Positions 27,475-37,602 of a stretch of DNA of 64,000 nt are shown in pieces (within the stretch, counting starts at the first letter, position 1; each line of letters starts with the position of its first letter). Position numbers and translations under genes: made by a program. Source of the DNA: Salibacterium salarium (GTDB lineage: Bacteria; Bacillota; Bacilli; Bacillales; Marinococcaceae); contig NZ_JAUSUM010000003.1 of assembly GCF_030813635.1 (NCBI RefSeq), forward strand, positions 62,001 to 126,000, given 5' to 3'. The notes beneath the pieces are model-generated. The model saw nothing but the letters and a program-made list of their open reading frames with translations. It made no database searches and was not told the origin of the DNA.

Positions 27475-28398
27475 TCACCCCGTATATTTTGGTTTCCTGT
27501 TTCGTTTTAAAAGTTGAAATTTTTTCTTCCTGGAGAAAACAGATAACAGAATGGAAGAAAAAACGAAAATAATGCCGACGACCTGCCAATTCGTTAACTG
27601 ATCATGGAATACCCATACGCCTATCATAATTCCAACAATAGGCTCAATTGTTGCAAGAATAGCAGCATGGCTTGATTCAATATATTTTAGACCAGCAGTA
27701 TATAGGACATAAGCTAAAATAGTTGAAATAACCACACTTCCCAGCGAATAAACCCATACCATCGGTTCCGCGAATGGTTTAAGATTCTTTTCAATTCCAC
27801 TAATCGGTAGTAAAAAAAGCCCTCCACAAAGCATCGAATACGCTGTGATTGTAACGGAGTGATATTTTTTACTTACAAACTTTCCAATAATACTGTATAA
27901 CGCACAAAAGAAACCAGAAGCCAAACCAAATAATAGGACAGAAACCGTCAAGTTCATCGCTCCAAGAGGAAAGAACCCTGCTACTAAACTGCATCCAGCT
28001 AATGTTAATATAATTGCAGCAACCTTATTAACTGTCAGCGATTCCTGGAACACAAACCGGGAAATAATCGCAACAAATACTGGACTCGTATACAAAAGGA
28101 CGACCGCAACGGATAGAGACGATTGCTCCATTACCGTAAAGTAGCACCAATTAAATAAAGCAATACTAATGACACCAAGACCTATAAAATAAGGAATATC
28201 TCTTAAGTGAATGTTCAATAAATACGGTCGAATCATACCAATAATCCCAAACATCAATATTGTTGATAAAGTCATTCGTATCGTAACCACTTCAAGAGGA
28301 GAGAATCCAAAGTTATACAAACTTTGCACAAATAACCCCGTCAATCCCCAGAACGAAGCTCCAAAAATTGTGATACCATACGCAGCAGTTGACCGCAT
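27475..28398 (-). CDS. DMT-superfamily transporter (EamA family)
   Basis: Ten-helix membrane exporter of the drug/metabolite family with two EamA repeats. Repeat 1 runs to about residue 140 (TIFGASFWGLTGLFVQSLYN; QSSLSVAVVLLYTSPVFVAI) and repeat 2 follows (ILAYVLYTAGLKYIESSHAA; ATIEPIVGIMIGVWVF). The start is ATG 28398 because AAGGTG lies six bases before it; the GTG at 28407 would overlap that site. 307 residues with a basic cytoplasmic tail. Substrate unknown; the family exports amino acids and metabolites. Confidence 0.85.
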   Translation of the reverse strand: MRSTAAYGITIFGASFWGLTGLFVQSLYNFGFSPLEVVTIRMTLSTILMFGIIGMIRPYLLNIHLRDIPYFIGLGVISIALFNWCYFTVMEQSSLSVAVVLLYTSPVFVAIISRFVFQESLTVNKVAAIILTLAGCSLVAGFFPLGAMNLTVSVLLFGLASGFFCALYSIIGKFVSKKYHSVTITAYSMLCGGLFLLPISGIEKNLKPFAEPMVWVYSLGSVVISTILAYVLYTAGLKYIESSHAAILATIEPIVGIMIGVWVFHDQLTNWQVVGIIFVFSSILLSVFSRKKKFQLLKRNRKPKYTG

Positions 28399-28437
28399 CT
28401 TTTTCACCTTCTTTTGCTTTAGAGAGTCATATAGGAA

Positions 28438-28540
28438 AAGCGCAAGCGCCCTGGACAGTGGAAGTTAGGCTAAGAACGCCACGTCCTGTTTCAACGTCGA
28501 ACTGACCCTCATCGTGTGGGCGTCCGAGCGGCTGGGCGCT
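28438..28540. repeat. GC-rich REP-like intergenic repeat
   Basis: AAGCGCAAGCGCCC (28438-28451) and GGGCGCT (28534-28540) form an outer inverted repeat. GGAC and GTCC pairs inside it suggest a branched fold. The block is far richer in G+C than the AT-rich sequence on both sides. Similar GCGCAAGCGCC blocks occur, as far as I recall, in many Bacillaceae intergenic regions. The remaining bases to 28813 are AT-rich with no gene visible. Confidence 0.5.
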
Positions 28541-28813
28541 GAAGCTGGATCCCAAAAACGCCAACATTTTATACTTCCCTATCTTCTCACCTTGGAACAG
28601 GAAATACTACAGGAAAACAATATTATATAGGAATAGTTTTGACCATATTTGATCATTATATTTTTACCATGTCTCCGCAAAAAAAGGTTAGTCATTTCTA
28701 TCACTATTTTCTATATACAAATGAATACTTTACCCTAAAGTCATAATTTATTCGGTTGGCAGAATAACCGCTATACAACTAAACTTATCGTACCGATGGT
28801 TACATTTCATTAA

Positions 28814-29302
28814 CTATTCGCAGTAGGCTTTTCCAACTTGCTTTTTCATAGAAATTACTTTGAAAGCCGGTTTACCCGGTTTTTCAACCGTATATCTATC
28901 AAAAATAGTGTACCCCATTTCTTCATACCTTTTAACATTTTGAGGAGTGGACGCCCTTACTTTACAATACACTGTAGGCTTCCCTAACATAATTGCTTTG
29001 TCTTCCACCCACCTTACAAGAGCCCTTCCAATGCCCTTCCCTCTTTTATCCGGGAGAACCGAAAGACGAAAGAAATACAAAGCAGCCCCGTCTTCTTTCA
29101 CCCTAACTATTCCTGCAGGGTTATCATTCATATAACAAACAGCTACTGTTTCTTCTTTGTTTCGTACAGCAATTTTGATAGATTCCGTTGTTTCTTCCAT
29201 TGCTCCGGAAGGCGGTGAATCGTTTTTATATTCTTCAAAAGCACTCTGCATCACAATTCGAACCGTTTCTGCCTCTTCTGGTTTCGCTTCTACTATTTTC
29301 AT
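28814..29302 (-). CDS. GNAT-family N-acetyltransferase
   Basis: A 162-residue acetyltransferase of the GNAT fold. The acetyl-CoA loop RGKGIGRALVRWVED is near residue 90, preceded by the strand LYFFRLSVLPDKR and followed by VYCKVRASTPQNVKRYEEMG, the usual end of the domain. ATG 29302 follows GGAGG by five bases; the TTG upstream lies inside that site. Substrate cannot be inferred. It is a single gene. Confidence 0.85.
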   Translation of the reverse strand: MKIVEAKPEEAETVRIVMQSAFEEYKNDSPPSGAMEETTESIKIAVRNKEETVAVCYMNDNPAGIVRVKEDGAALYFFRLSVLPDKRGKGIGRALVRWVEDKAIMLGKPTVYCKVRASTPQNVKRYEEMGYTIFDRYTVEKPGKPAFKVISMKKQVGKAYCE

Positions 29303-29364
29303 TACTTCCTCCAACTTAAGTTCATTTATCTCTACCTATTTTAGAGAGTTCGTATCCGTAATGC

Positions 29365-29398
29365 AAAAAGCCAGCGCCTGAATATTCAGGCACTGGCT
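29365..29398 (-). terminator. Terminator of the chemoreceptor gene
   Basis: AGCCAG-C-GCCTGAA (29369-29382) pairs with TTCAGGC-A-CTGGCT on the other side with one mismatch, and the minus strand continues with five Ts. It sits just after the chemoreceptor stop. Confidence 0.87.
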
Positions 29399-29403
29399 GA
29401 TTC

Positions 29404-31467
29404 TTACTCTTCGTGGTGATTATCGTTTTCTTTAATCTTAAATGCTCGTACTTTGTTGTCCGCTTCTTCGCTCATTTGATTCAACTGCTCGGCTGCTTCT
29501 GATACACTTTGCAGCGCTTGCACCTGCTCATCTGTGGACGCTGTAATTTCTTCACTGGCCGATGCGGATTGTTGAATGCTTGCGTTAATATCATCGAGTT
29601 TTGCCACGATGTTATCTTTTTTCTTGTTCATCACCGTAACATCTCCGGAAATAGCTTCCATCGCTTCAGACATTTCATTTGCTACACCTGTAAGACGTTC
29701 GAAAATGTCTTTTGTCTCGAGTACGGCTGTCCGTTGATTTTCGTTCGAATCCTTTACATCTTTCATCGACATAACCGCTTCTTCGGATTCTTGTTTCACC
29801 GAATTAATTCGTTCTTTTATCTGGCTCGTTAAATCGGTTGTCTGTTCAGAAAGTTTCCGTACTTCACCAGCAACCACCGCAAAACCTTTTCCGTGTTCCC
29901 CTGCTCTTGCCGCTTCTATACTAGCGTTTAACGCAAGCAGGTTCGTCTGTTCGGAAATATCTTCAATATTAGCGAGGACAGACTCAATGTTTTGCACATG
30001 ATGCGATAGTTCATTAACCGTCGAGCTTGCCTTATCTGTCTGTGTCGACGCTGTTTCAGAGGCTGACTGCAGGTTGTCCATCTGCGTCATCCCGTCTTTA
30101 TGATCAGCTTCTTGCTTGTCACTCATCTCATTCATGGTCCCCACTTTCGTGGTTATATTTTCAATGGACGAGGCTAAGTCATTTGCCGCACTATTCGTTT
30201 CTTCCGTTTGCCCGGACATCGATGTTGCGGATTCAGCCACATCGCGGATCGCTTTGTTAATATCCTGGCTCGACGCTGTCGTTTCTTCTGAGGTCGCACT
30301 TAATTGTTCGGAAGAATCTTTTAACTGAAATACTGTACTCCTCATCGAACGAAGTAGTTCATTCATATCTTTGGTCATCTGGTTGAATTGACTGCCAAGT
30401 ACGCCAATCTCATCATTCGTGTCAATGGATGTATTCACGTTTAGATCCCCTTGGCTCACTTGTCCCATCTTTTCTTTTAATGTATTGATATGACGAGTCA
30501 AACGACCGGAAAAGATAAATATAATGATCGATCCTAGACCTGCAATGACTATCGTGTAGGTAATAAGTTGCGTTAATAATCGATTTAATGGAGCATATAA
30601 CTCACTTTCCGGTACTGCTAATGACAGGGTCCATCCCGTTGTCGGTAATGTTTGTTGATACACAAGATGGTCTTCTCCATCGTACCCCATCGTGTGGATT
30701 TCTTCTTCGTTATCAACAAACGACTCTCCAAATTCCCCATCATCACTAACATTAGCTGTCATTACTTTATCACGATCCGGGTGAGCAATATACTGCCCTT
30801 CTTCATCCGAAATAAAGGCATATCCAGATCCGTTCATATCAGAGGCACCAATATGTTCTTGTAACGTCGACAAGTCTATGTCTGCCGTAACAACACCAAT
30901 TGTTTCGCCTGAATCATCAGTGAAAGGAACAGAAGTCGTCAACATCGTTATACCTGTTTCCTCATCATCATATGGTTCGGTCCACACAGCGTCTCCATCT
31001 GATTCCATTCCAACTTTATACCATTCCCAGCTCGGGTAGTCATAATCTGGTTCTTCATAAGCTTCGGTATATACGGCCTCATCTCCGTCTTTATACACAT
31101 AAGGTCCGAAAAACTCCGTATCCTCATCATAAGCATACGGTTCATACCAAACGCCTCCGCCTAAAGTATCTTCATTATTCCAAATTGTATTCTCTAAAAC
31201 ATTTGCAATTTGCTCTTTTTCAAGGCTAGAACCTTCACTACTCAACAGAGAAGACAAACTATCTCCAATGCGCTCATGTCCAACAAATCTTCGCTCTGTC
31301 GCTTCCGTTAACTCATTACTAGTCGCCTTCATATTATCTTGCAAAGCTGTTTCTAAATCAGCCTTTGTTATAAAATAAGAGACTAGTGAAATCGTAGCAC
31401 CCGATATTAATACAAGCGGAATAAAGATGGCCAACATCTTTTTTCGCAGCGTCATACTTCCTTTCAT
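29404..31467 (-). CDS. Methyl-accepting chemotaxis protein with double Cache sensor
   Basis: Membrane chemoreceptor of 687 residues. Order of parts: helix 1 (about residues 10-30), an extracellular dCache-type ligand domain (about 35-280; [32 protein letters not shown]), helix 2 (about 290-312), HAMP (about 313-365), then the methyl-accepting coiled coil with the CheA/CheW-binding tip [20 protein letters not shown] and [14 protein letters not shown]. The ATG at 31467 follows GGGGG by seven bases. The Cache domain is highly acidic, as expected for a halophile. Bacillus McpA/B/C-like; ligand unknown, likely an amino acid or organic acid. Confidence 0.92.
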   Translation of the reverse strand: MKGSMTLRKKMLAIFIPLVLISGATISLVSYFITKADLETALQDNMKATSNELTEATERRFVGHERIGDSLSSLLSSEGSSLEKEQIANVLENTIWNNEDTLGGGVWYEPYAYDEDTEFFGPYVYKDGDEAVYTEAYEEPDYDYPSWEWYKVGMESDGDAVWTEPYDDEETGITMLTTSVPFTDDSGETIGVVTADIDLSTLQEHIGASDMNGSGYAFISDEEGQYIAHPDRDKVMTANVSDDGEFGESFVDNEEEIHTMGYDGEDHLVYQQTLPTTGWTLSLAVPESELYAPLNRLLTQLITYTIVIAGLGSIIIFIFSGRLTRHINTLKEKMGQVSQGDLNVNTSIDTNDEIGVLGSQFNQMTKDMNELLRSMRSTVFQLKDSSEQLSATSEETTASSQDINKAIRDVAESATSMSGQTEETNSAANDLASSIENITTKVGTMNEMSDKQEADHKDGMTQMDNLQSASETASTQTDKASSTVNELSHHVQNIESVLANIEDISEQTNLLALNASIEAARAGEHGKGFAVVAGEVRKLSEQTTDLTSQIKERINSVKQESEEAVMSMKDVKDSNENQRTAVLETKDIFERLTGVANEMSEAMEAISGDVTVMNKKKDNIVAKLDDINASIQQSASASEEITASTDEQVQALQSVSEAAEQLNQMSEEADNKVRAFKIKENDNHHEE

Positions 31468-31690
31468 ACGAATACCCCCAACCTTTATAAGCAAAAAGGC
31501 TTATTTGTTCACAACATCTATTGTAACGAAAATCGATAAATAAGCAAATAGTCATATGTTATTATGGTAATGTGTGACAGCGTTTACTCTCTCTATTAAC
31601 ACTATTTAAAATAAATTTAATGAATTTTATTGTGCAGTTTAAATGAGGAATTATTTCACATCGATGTATTCTAAATTAATTTGAAAAACA

Positions 31691-31724
31691 GAAATGTCCT
31701 CCAAAAAAATTTGAAGGACATTTC
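31691..31724 (-). terminator. Terminator of helD
   Basis: GAAATGTCCT (31691-31700) pairs with AGGACATTTC (31715-31724), and the inner AAA/TTT bases extend the stem. The minus strand continues with GTTTTTC. Confidence 0.8.
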
Positions 31725-31760
31725 CACTAGGGGCATATTCTTAAACCCACCACCTCTATA

Positions 31761-34043
31761 TCAACAACCAACCTCTTCAAGTAAATCATCATGGTATCGA
31801 CCTTGAGTAAATACATCCAATTGATGAAGAGCTCGTGTCATCGCAACATATAACAATTTAATATCCAATTCATTCTCCGGATGAAATCGTTCCTCTGTTG
31901 TAATTAGCATAACGCCATCAAACTCCAAGCCTTTGGATAAATAAGACGGCAAAATTTGCACTTTCTCCTGGTTTAGCACTTCGTCCTCTTTCAACATTTG
32001 CAGCGGCTCCTCTATTTCACTGTTTACCGCCTCCGCAATGACTTTCGCTTCTTCATTCGTTTTTGTTACAATCGCCATCGACTCTATATTCTTCTCTTTC
32101 CACTTTGCAATATTAGCTTTCACCCGTTTTCCCAATTCTTTCATATCGACAAAATGATAAAATGCGGGCACATCTCCTCGACGGACAACAGGTTTTGCTC
32201 TAGGAAGGTCTTTGTTCTTGCTGTAAGAAATCACTTGGTTGGCAACCTCCATAATTTCTTTGGTTGTACGATAACTTTGTTCGAGTTCCGTATAGGTTGC
32301 CTTAGGGAAAATATGATCAAGTACTTGTTGCCAATCCTGGATGCTTCGGTAGCTATGAATACCTTGTGACAGGTCGCCTAGCATTGTAAATAAATCCGTT
32401 CCAAGTACGTGTTTTAACATATAGATTTGGAAAATACTATAATCCTGTGCTTCATCAATTACTACGTTTTTAATTTTTTGAGGTAGTTTGACACCATACA
32501 AAAGGTGCTTCAAATATAAAAGCGGAGCCGCATCTTCGTATTCAAGCTTGTTTCCTTTCAAACGTTTCTCGTGGTAAGCTGCCAGTTTCTCTGCGTCTTT
32601 CTTGTCCAAAGATCCATCACTATACTTTACTAGCATGTCCGTATCTTTCATCAATTCTTTATAGTAATCATGAACTTTTTTCTTACTAAATTGCTTCACA
32701 TAATCCGATACAGCTGTTTTCGATAGTTCTTTCAATTCCACCATATGCGCTTCTTTTCGATCAAACGTCTCTACTACCTTTTGACGGCGTTCTTCAGGAT
32801 CTTTCACTCCATGCCGATACTTTTCTATTTTGTTATCATAAATTTCTTCAACTTGTTCAAAAATTTCTTTTTGCCTCGTCTTCGCACTTTTTTTAATGAC
32901 TTCTTTTATTTTGTCCAATCTTTGATAAGCCGGCATATATGCATACTGTTCTTCAAAAAGTTCGCGCGAACGTTCCCCTTTAAATAACACAAACCGTTCT
33001 AACGTGACATCTTCACTCGGTACTAATTCCTTTTCAACCGCTTTTACGTATCGTTCTAAGACGTCTTTAAACTCTAAAGACCCTTTCCAACCAGCAATCC
33101 ATTCCATATCAGTTGTATCGGCTTCGGTTTGTTCTACAAGCACCAACAACTTTTCGTCATAAGGAGTGAACGTATACTTTTTGCCTATCGCTTCTAAGAA
33201 AAAATCGGTAAATGTCGTTTGTTTTACATCCTCTACACCGAGCTCCGGCAAAACATCTGAAATGTAATCTAAAAACAAATGGTTAGGGGCTAGAATCATC
33301 ATTTCATCTGGATTAAATGTTTCGGCATACGTATAAATAAAATAAGCAATACGATGCATCGCAATAGTCGTTTTCCCACTACCAGCTACTCCTTGCACAA
33401 TTACCGGCTTGTGCATATCTGCACGGATAATCCGATTTTGTTCCGCTTGTATTGTCGAAACGATATCTTTCAACCGTTTATCCGCGTTTGTTGTTAATGC
33501 TTCTTGCAACATTTCATCTCTTGCGGTGACGTCAATATCACGCATGTCTTCAAGCTGACCTTTTTCAATCGTATATTGACGCTTGAGACTAAGCTCCCCT
33601 TCATACATCTGTCCATGTGCTTCATAACCAGCTTCGCCGATTTGCCCTTCATAATATAAATTGGCAATAGGAGAACGCCAATCCACAATAACGGGGTCAT
33701 GGTTCTCTTCTGTATAAAGAGACGCTTTCCCAATATATAATTGTTCTGTCACGCCCGTGTGTTTAGGTGTGAAATCGATTCTTGAAAAATATGGTTTTTC
33801 CCTTACATTAACTAGATTTCGAAAATTTTTATCCGCCATATCAAGCAAATTAGCATTAGCTAAAATATTAACATAGCTCAAACTGCTGTCGAGATGATCT
33901 AATTCTTCCATCGCGTGCTTAATATTACCTTGAAAAGCATCTTGATCATTGGCGGCTTTCGCCAGCACATCCTCTAAGTATTGTTTCGTATTCTCCAAAT
34001 GATGCTTTTCCCGTTTAAATTCGTTTTGTCCATGATCCGTCAT
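31761..34043 (-). CDS. helD: RNA polymerase recycling helicase-like ATPase HelD
   Basis: UvrD-like motor that removes stalled RNA polymerase from DNA. The N-terminal coiled coil (residues 1-70) enters the polymerase secondary channel. A domain holding VDWRSPIANLYYEG (about 125-140) is diagnostic of HelD. Walker A is GVAGSGKTT near residue 217, Walker B is NVVIDEAQDYS, and later motifs are LGDLSQGIHSYRS, ELEQSYRTTKEI and LLYVAMTRALHQLDV. The start is ATG 34043 after AAAGGGG. 760 residues, close to the 774 of B. subtilis HelD (YvgS). Confidence 0.92.
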   Translation of the reverse strand: MTDHGQNEFKREKHHLENTKQYLEDVLAKAANDQDAFQGNIKHAMEELDHLDSSLSYVNILANANLLDMADKNFRNLVNVREKPYFSRIDFTPKHTGVTEQLYIGKASLYTEENHDPVIVDWRSPIANLYYEGQIGEAGYEAHGQMYEGELSLKRQYTIEKGQLEDMRDIDVTARDEMLQEALTTNADKRLKDIVSTIQAEQNRIIRADMHKPVIVQGVAGSGKTTIAMHRIAYFIYTYAETFNPDEMMILAPNHLFLDYISDVLPELGVEDVKQTTFTDFFLEAIGKKYTFTPYDEKLLVLVEQTEADTTDMEWIAGWKGSLEFKDVLERYVKAVEKELVPSEDVTLERFVLFKGERSRELFEEQYAYMPAYQRLDKIKEVIKKSAKTRQKEIFEQVEEIYDNKIEKYRHGVKDPEERRQKVVETFDRKEAHMVELKELSKTAVSDYVKQFSKKKVHDYYKELMKDTDMLVKYSDGSLDKKDAEKLAAYHEKRLKGNKLEYEDAAPLLYLKHLLYGVKLPQKIKNVVIDEAQDYSIFQIYMLKHVLGTDLFTMLGDLSQGIHSYRSIQDWQQVLDHIFPKATYTELEQSYRTTKEIMEVANQVISYSKNKDLPRAKPVVRRGDVPAFYHFVDMKELGKRVKANIAKWKEKNIESMAIVTKTNEEAKVIAEAVNSEIEEPLQMLKEDEVLNQEKVQILPSYLSKGLEFDGVMLITTEERFHPENELDIKLLYVAMTRALHQLDVFTQGRYHDDLLEEVGC

Positions 34044-34161
34044 CAAGAACCCCTTTCTCTCATCTATTTACACGCATATATTATCATATCCTAAGATGTT
34101 CCTCACTCCATTCTATTATTTGATACAATGAAGAGTGTAAATATACGTAAAGCGGTGATTA

Positions 34162-34938
34162 TTGTTGTTAGAAGATACGGGAGAACGTATCATTCCTAAA
34201 GAAATGAAACCAGAAAACGGCATGTTATTGGAACATCTCGCACGTTATACTTTTGCAGCTTCTTATGTCAAAGGACGAGTTCTAGACATAGCGACAGGTA
34301 CCGGATACGGAGCTCAGATGATTGCTAAAATGAATAAAAAGGATATATCAGAAATGATCGGTGTTGATATTGATCCTTCTACTATTCAATATGCAAAACA
34401 GCATTACTATCATCCTCTCCTTACGTTCCAAACGGGAGATGCGTTAGATCCAAACTTAATGAACGAGATTGGTACATTTGATACCATTCTTTCTTTTGAA
34501 ACAATCGAACATGTTCCGGATGATAAATCATTTTTTGAAAATGTCATGAAGCTATTACGTCCTGGAGGCATCCTTTTATTATCAACACCTTTTGGCCTGG
34601 GAAGGGGAAAACCGAGCCGTTCTCCTTTTCATTATCACCAGCTCACAGAAGAAGAATTCCGGGATTTGTTTTTAGCTTATCCTCATACGTCCTTTTATTT
34701 TCAACGAGGGGTAACCATTGAACCTAAACGACCAGCACGGCATTATCCACTCGGTGTTGCCATATGTACTAAAACGGAACATGTCCACTCCAATGAAAGA
34801 TTTGTTCAAGGAGCCTTCGTCCAGCAAACAGAGGAAGGTCCTGCTTATTACATTATAGACAAAACCAACGTGGAACAAATAGTCAGTAAAAAAACATTTT
34901 ATCAAGCTTTAGAAACGATAGAAGCTTCCTTGGCATAA
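34162..34938 (+). CDS. Class I SAM-dependent methyltransferase
   Basis: A 258-residue methyltransferase with motif I VLDIATGTGYGAQMIA near residue 40, the acidic ribose-binding IGVDIDPSTIQYAKQ near residue 65, and post-motif GTFDTILSFETIEHVPD and KLLRPGGILLLSTPFGLG. No ATG is available; the TTG at 34162 (or 34165) is used, with GGTGATT as a weak ribosome site. It opens GERIIPKEMKPENGMLLEHL, common to a Bacillus group whose substrate is unknown. It is divergent from helD. Confidence 0.8.
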   Translation: MLLEDTGERIIPKEMKPENGMLLEHLARYTFAASYVKGRVLDIATGTGYGAQMIAKMNKKDISEMIGVDIDPSTIQYAKQHYYHPLLTFQTGDALDPNLMNEIGTFDTILSFETIEHVPDDKSFFENVMKLLRPGGILLLSTPFGLGRGKPSRSPFHYHQLTEEEFRDLFLAYPHTSFYFQRGVTIEPKRPARHYPLGVAICTKTEHVHSNERFVQGAFVQQTEEGPAYYIIDKTNVEQIVSKKTFYQALETIEASLA

Positions 34939-35000
34939 CGGGAAGTGAATGTGTAGTTATAGAATGAAAAATGGTCTTAAAGCAGAAGGAGTGATGAAAC

Positions 35001-36161
35001 GTGGATTTATTTAATCAACAAACGATGAACGAGAGACTGCTCGCCTTAGAAGAAAAAGTGCAACCTTTTAAAGAAAGAGCTTTTAAGCATGACCAGGAAG
35101 CTTCTTTTCCCGTTGAAAATATAAATGAATTAAAAGACATCGGATATACAGCACTAACTGTTCCAAAGCGTTATGGCGGAAAAGATATTTCATTATTGGA
35201 ATTTGTGAAGGCTCAACAAATAATTGGAAAGGCAGATGGTTCCACGGCATTATCTATCGGCTGGCATATGGGCATTGTTCAAAACCTCGGCGAAGAAAAC
35301 AGTTGGCCGGAAGATATTTATGCCTCTTTTTGCAAAGAAGTTATAGAAAATGGCGCCTTGCTCAACAATACCGCAACAGAGCCTGCCACAGGAAGTCCAA
35401 CACGAGGCGGCAAACCGGAGACAACAGCTGTGTTTAAAGACGGGAAGTGGCACGTAACTGGACGCAAGACGTTTACAACAATGGCACCGGTACTGGATTA
35501 CTTTGTTGTCAGCGCCACTATCACAACAGATGAAAGCGTCGCAAACTTTCTGATTCCACGCGAAAGTCCAGGATTGTCGATTGAAGAAACATGGGACTCG
35601 ATTGCTATGCGGGGAACAGGAAGTCATGACCTTGTATTGGAAAATGTGAAAGTTCCAGAACATCACCTCGTCGCTTATCTAACACCTGGTAATAAACCAG
35701 CAGCAGGATGGTTACTTCATATTCCTGCCTGTTACTTGGGCATTGCAGAAGCTGCAAAAGATTATACTGTTGGTTTTGCGAAAGAATATTCACCAAATAG
35801 TATAGAAGGCACTATTTCCGACCTACCAAATGTAAAACAAAAAATCGGGGAAATGGAACTTCTCATGCAGCGAAACAAGCATTTTCTTTATGGCGTCGCA
35901 CAAAAGTGGGACAACGCCAGTTATGAGGAACGCCAAGACATGAAACCAGAACTTGGCGCTGTAAAGTACAGTGTCGTCAATGATGCTGTGAAAATCGTTG
36001 ACATAGCAATGAGGATTGCTGGCGCTCGCAGCCTCTCTAGCAAAAATCCACTCCAACGCTATTACAGAGACGTCCGTGCCGGACTACACAATCCACCAAT
36101 GGACGACATGACTATCATGCTTTTAGCGTCAGATGCGATAAAAAAAGTGGAAACCTCCTAA
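35001..36161 (+). CDS. Acyl-CoA dehydrogenase-family flavoprotein
   Basis: A 386-residue FAD-dependent enzyme of the acyl-CoA dehydrogenase fold, similar in outline to B. subtilis YdbM. The helical N-terminal domain holds IGYTALTVPKRYGGKDISLL and DGSTALSIGWHMGIVQ. The middle beta domain has NNTATEPATGSPTRGG and WHVTGRKTFTTMAP, and the C-terminal helical domain ends YYRDVRAGLHNPPMDDMTI. The GTG at 35001 follows AAGGAG by nine bases. Genuine acyl-CoA activity or a related oxidative role cannot be told. A terminator overlaps its stop codon. Confidence 0.85.
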   Translation: MDLFNQQTMNERLLALEEKVQPFKERAFKHDQEASFPVENINELKDIGYTALTVPKRYGGKDISLLEFVKAQQIIGKADGSTALSIGWHMGIVQNLGEENSWPEDIYASFCKEVIENGALLNNTATEPATGSPTRGGKPETTAVFKDGKWHVTGRKTFTTMAPVLDYFVVSATITTDESVANFLIPRESPGLSIEETWDSIAMRGTGSHDLVLENVKVPEHHLVAYLTPGNKPAAGWLLHIPACYLGIAEAAKDYTVGFAKEYSPNSIEGTISDLPNVKQKIGEMELLMQRNKHFLYGVAQKWDNASYEERQDMKPELGAVKYSVVNDAVKIVDIAMRIAGARSLSSKNPLQRYYRDVRAGLHNPPMDDMTIMLLASDAIKKVETS

Positions 36162-36180
36162 TCCATAGGTTCCGCTTTTT
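36147..36180 (+). terminator. Terminator overlapping the acyl-CoA dehydrogenase stop codon
   Basis: GTGGAAACCT (36147-36156) pairs with AGGTTCCGC (36167-36175), followed by TTTTT. The upstream arm lies inside the last codons of the gene. Confidence 0.8.
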
Positions 36181-36182
36181 GA

Positions 36183-36473
36183 CTAAAATAAATTGGATAA
36201 TTTATCATACGCCATAATCACCCCTGCTAAACCGAGACCTTGAAAAAACGTTACAACAAGGTCTCTTTTTACTGATGTAGCGCGATTCGTGAATACATTA
36301 ACAAGCCTGGCAATAAGAAATCCGCATATAAAAATCGTAAGAGCCAGCACACTATAAAATTGCACCCCTCTCCCTCCTCGTATATTATATTTAATCCCTT
36401 TTTTAAGAAGCTTATATTTCGTTTCTTCAAAAGTCTTATCCATGCTTTGCTGGTATGGTAAACTGCTCCCCAT
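36183..36473 (-). CDS. Small unknown membrane protein
   Basis: Up to 96 residues, not recognised. It has a basic amphipathic stretch (KYKLLKKGIKYNIRGGRGVQ) and then two hydrophobic segments (about residues 39-60 and 74-90). The start is uncertain: ATG 36473 has only weak purines upstream, and ATG 36443 (MDKTFEETKYK) is another choice. It is convergent with the acyl-CoA dehydrogenase-like gene. Coding status is probable rather than certain. Confidence 0.5.
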   Translation of the reverse strand: MGSSLPYQQSMDKTFEETKYKLLKKGIKYNIRGGRGVQFYSVLALTIFICGFLIARLVNVFTNRATSVKRDLVVTFFQGLGLAGVIMAYDKLSNLF

Positions 36474-36707
36474 TTTTTGGACACTTCATTCCCACAGGAG
36501 TCTACGTGTAAGTCCACGGTTGGCCGGCGGTTGTTTCAGAAATTTGACATCTGCTTTAACTATACTTTTTCTATTGACATATCACCGCAGGTCTTATCTA
36601 TGTATAAAAGGTAACGTGTCATCAATTTCTCTGGACATTACATTTTTTCCTTTGGATGTGGAAGCATAAGACTAATCACATACTTATTTTTTACAAAGGA
36701 GGAAAAC

Positions 36708-37574
36708 ATGGATCCTAGAAATCAACAAATACAAGGGCAACCTGCTCAAACACAACCAAAACAACCAGGTATAGAATCAGATATGAATCCTCTTCCTATT
36801 CAACCAACAGAATATCAAGGAAGCAATAAACTAACAGGACGCGTTGCTCTCATTACTGGTGGCGACAGTGGTATAGGACGAGCCGTATCAATGGTTTACG
36901 CAAAAGAAGGCGCTCATGTCGCCATCGTATATTATGATGAACATAGCGATGCCAACCAAACAAAACAGCTTATCGAAGCAGAAGGTGTTCAATGTCTTTT
37001 ACTTGCCGGAGACTTAAAAGAGGAATCTTTTTGTATAGACGTTGTTCAACAAACCGTAAATACATTCGGACAATTAGACATAGTCGTCAACAATGCTGCG
37101 GTCCAATTTGTGCGTAATGATATATCTGAAGTGTCCGCTGAACAGTTAGAAGAGACGTTCCAAACAAATTTCTTTTCTTATTTCCACGTCACAAAAGCGG
37201 CGATTCCCCATTTAAAACAAGGTAGTTCCATCATTAGTACAACATCGATTAATGCATATCGTGGCAATCCGGAACTGATTGACTATTCCGCGACAAAAGG
37301 AGCAATTGTTGCCTTCACAAGAAGTCTGGCCCAGCCATTAGCCCAAAAAGGCATTCGCATTAATATGGTAGCTCCAGGTCCTGTATGGACACCTTTAATT
37401 CCTTCCACTTTTCCAGCAAATCAAGTAGCGAATTTTGGGACGAACACTCCAATGGGGCGTCCCGGCCAACCATCTGAACACGCCAGCGCTTACGTATTCC
37501 TCGCCTCCGATGAGTCCTCTTATATGACCGGCCAATCAATTCATATAAATGGGGGAGACTTTATTTCCTCATAA
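36708..37574 (+). CDS. SDR-family oxidoreductase (YhxC/YhxD-like general stress type)
   Basis: NAD(P)-dependent short-chain dehydrogenase, 288 residues, with a 40-residue proline/glutamine-rich N-terminal extension typical of the YhxC/YhdF group. The nucleotide loop is TGGDSGIG near residue 51, with VVNNAAVQF near residue 128 and catalytic Ser with Tyr-x-x-x-Lys in STTSINAYRG and DYSATKGAIVAF. It ends MTGQSIHINGGDFISS. ATG after AAAGGAGG. Relatives in B. subtilis belong to stress regulons; no convincing SigB promoter was found here. The MITE-like element follows its stop. Confidence 0.87.
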   Translation: MDPRNQQIQGQPAQTQPKQPGIESDMNPLPIQPTEYQGSNKLTGRVALITGGDSGIGRAVSMVYAKEGAHVAIVYYDEHSDANQTKQLIEAEGVQCLLLAGDLKEESFCIDVVQQTVNTFGQLDIVVNNAAVQFVRNDISEVSAEQLEETFQTNFFSYFHVTKAAIPHLKQGSSIISTTSINAYRGNPELIDYSATKGAIVAFTRSLAQPLAQKGIRINMVAPGPVWTPLIPSTFPANQVANFGTNTPMGRPGQPSEHASAYVFLASDESSYMTGQSIHINGGDFISS

Positions 37575-37602
37575 GTTTACTTTACCATCTTTTTTAAAAG
37601 AA

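Noticed and set aside
35250-35666. A 138-codon frame opposite the acyl-CoA dehydrogenase-like gene
   Set aside because: Cysteine-rich shadow translation without ribosome site.
36540-36700. SigB or SigA promoter for the SDR stress-type gene
   Set aside because: TTGACA occurs at 36574 but no -10 box has acceptable spacing, and no SigB pair was found.
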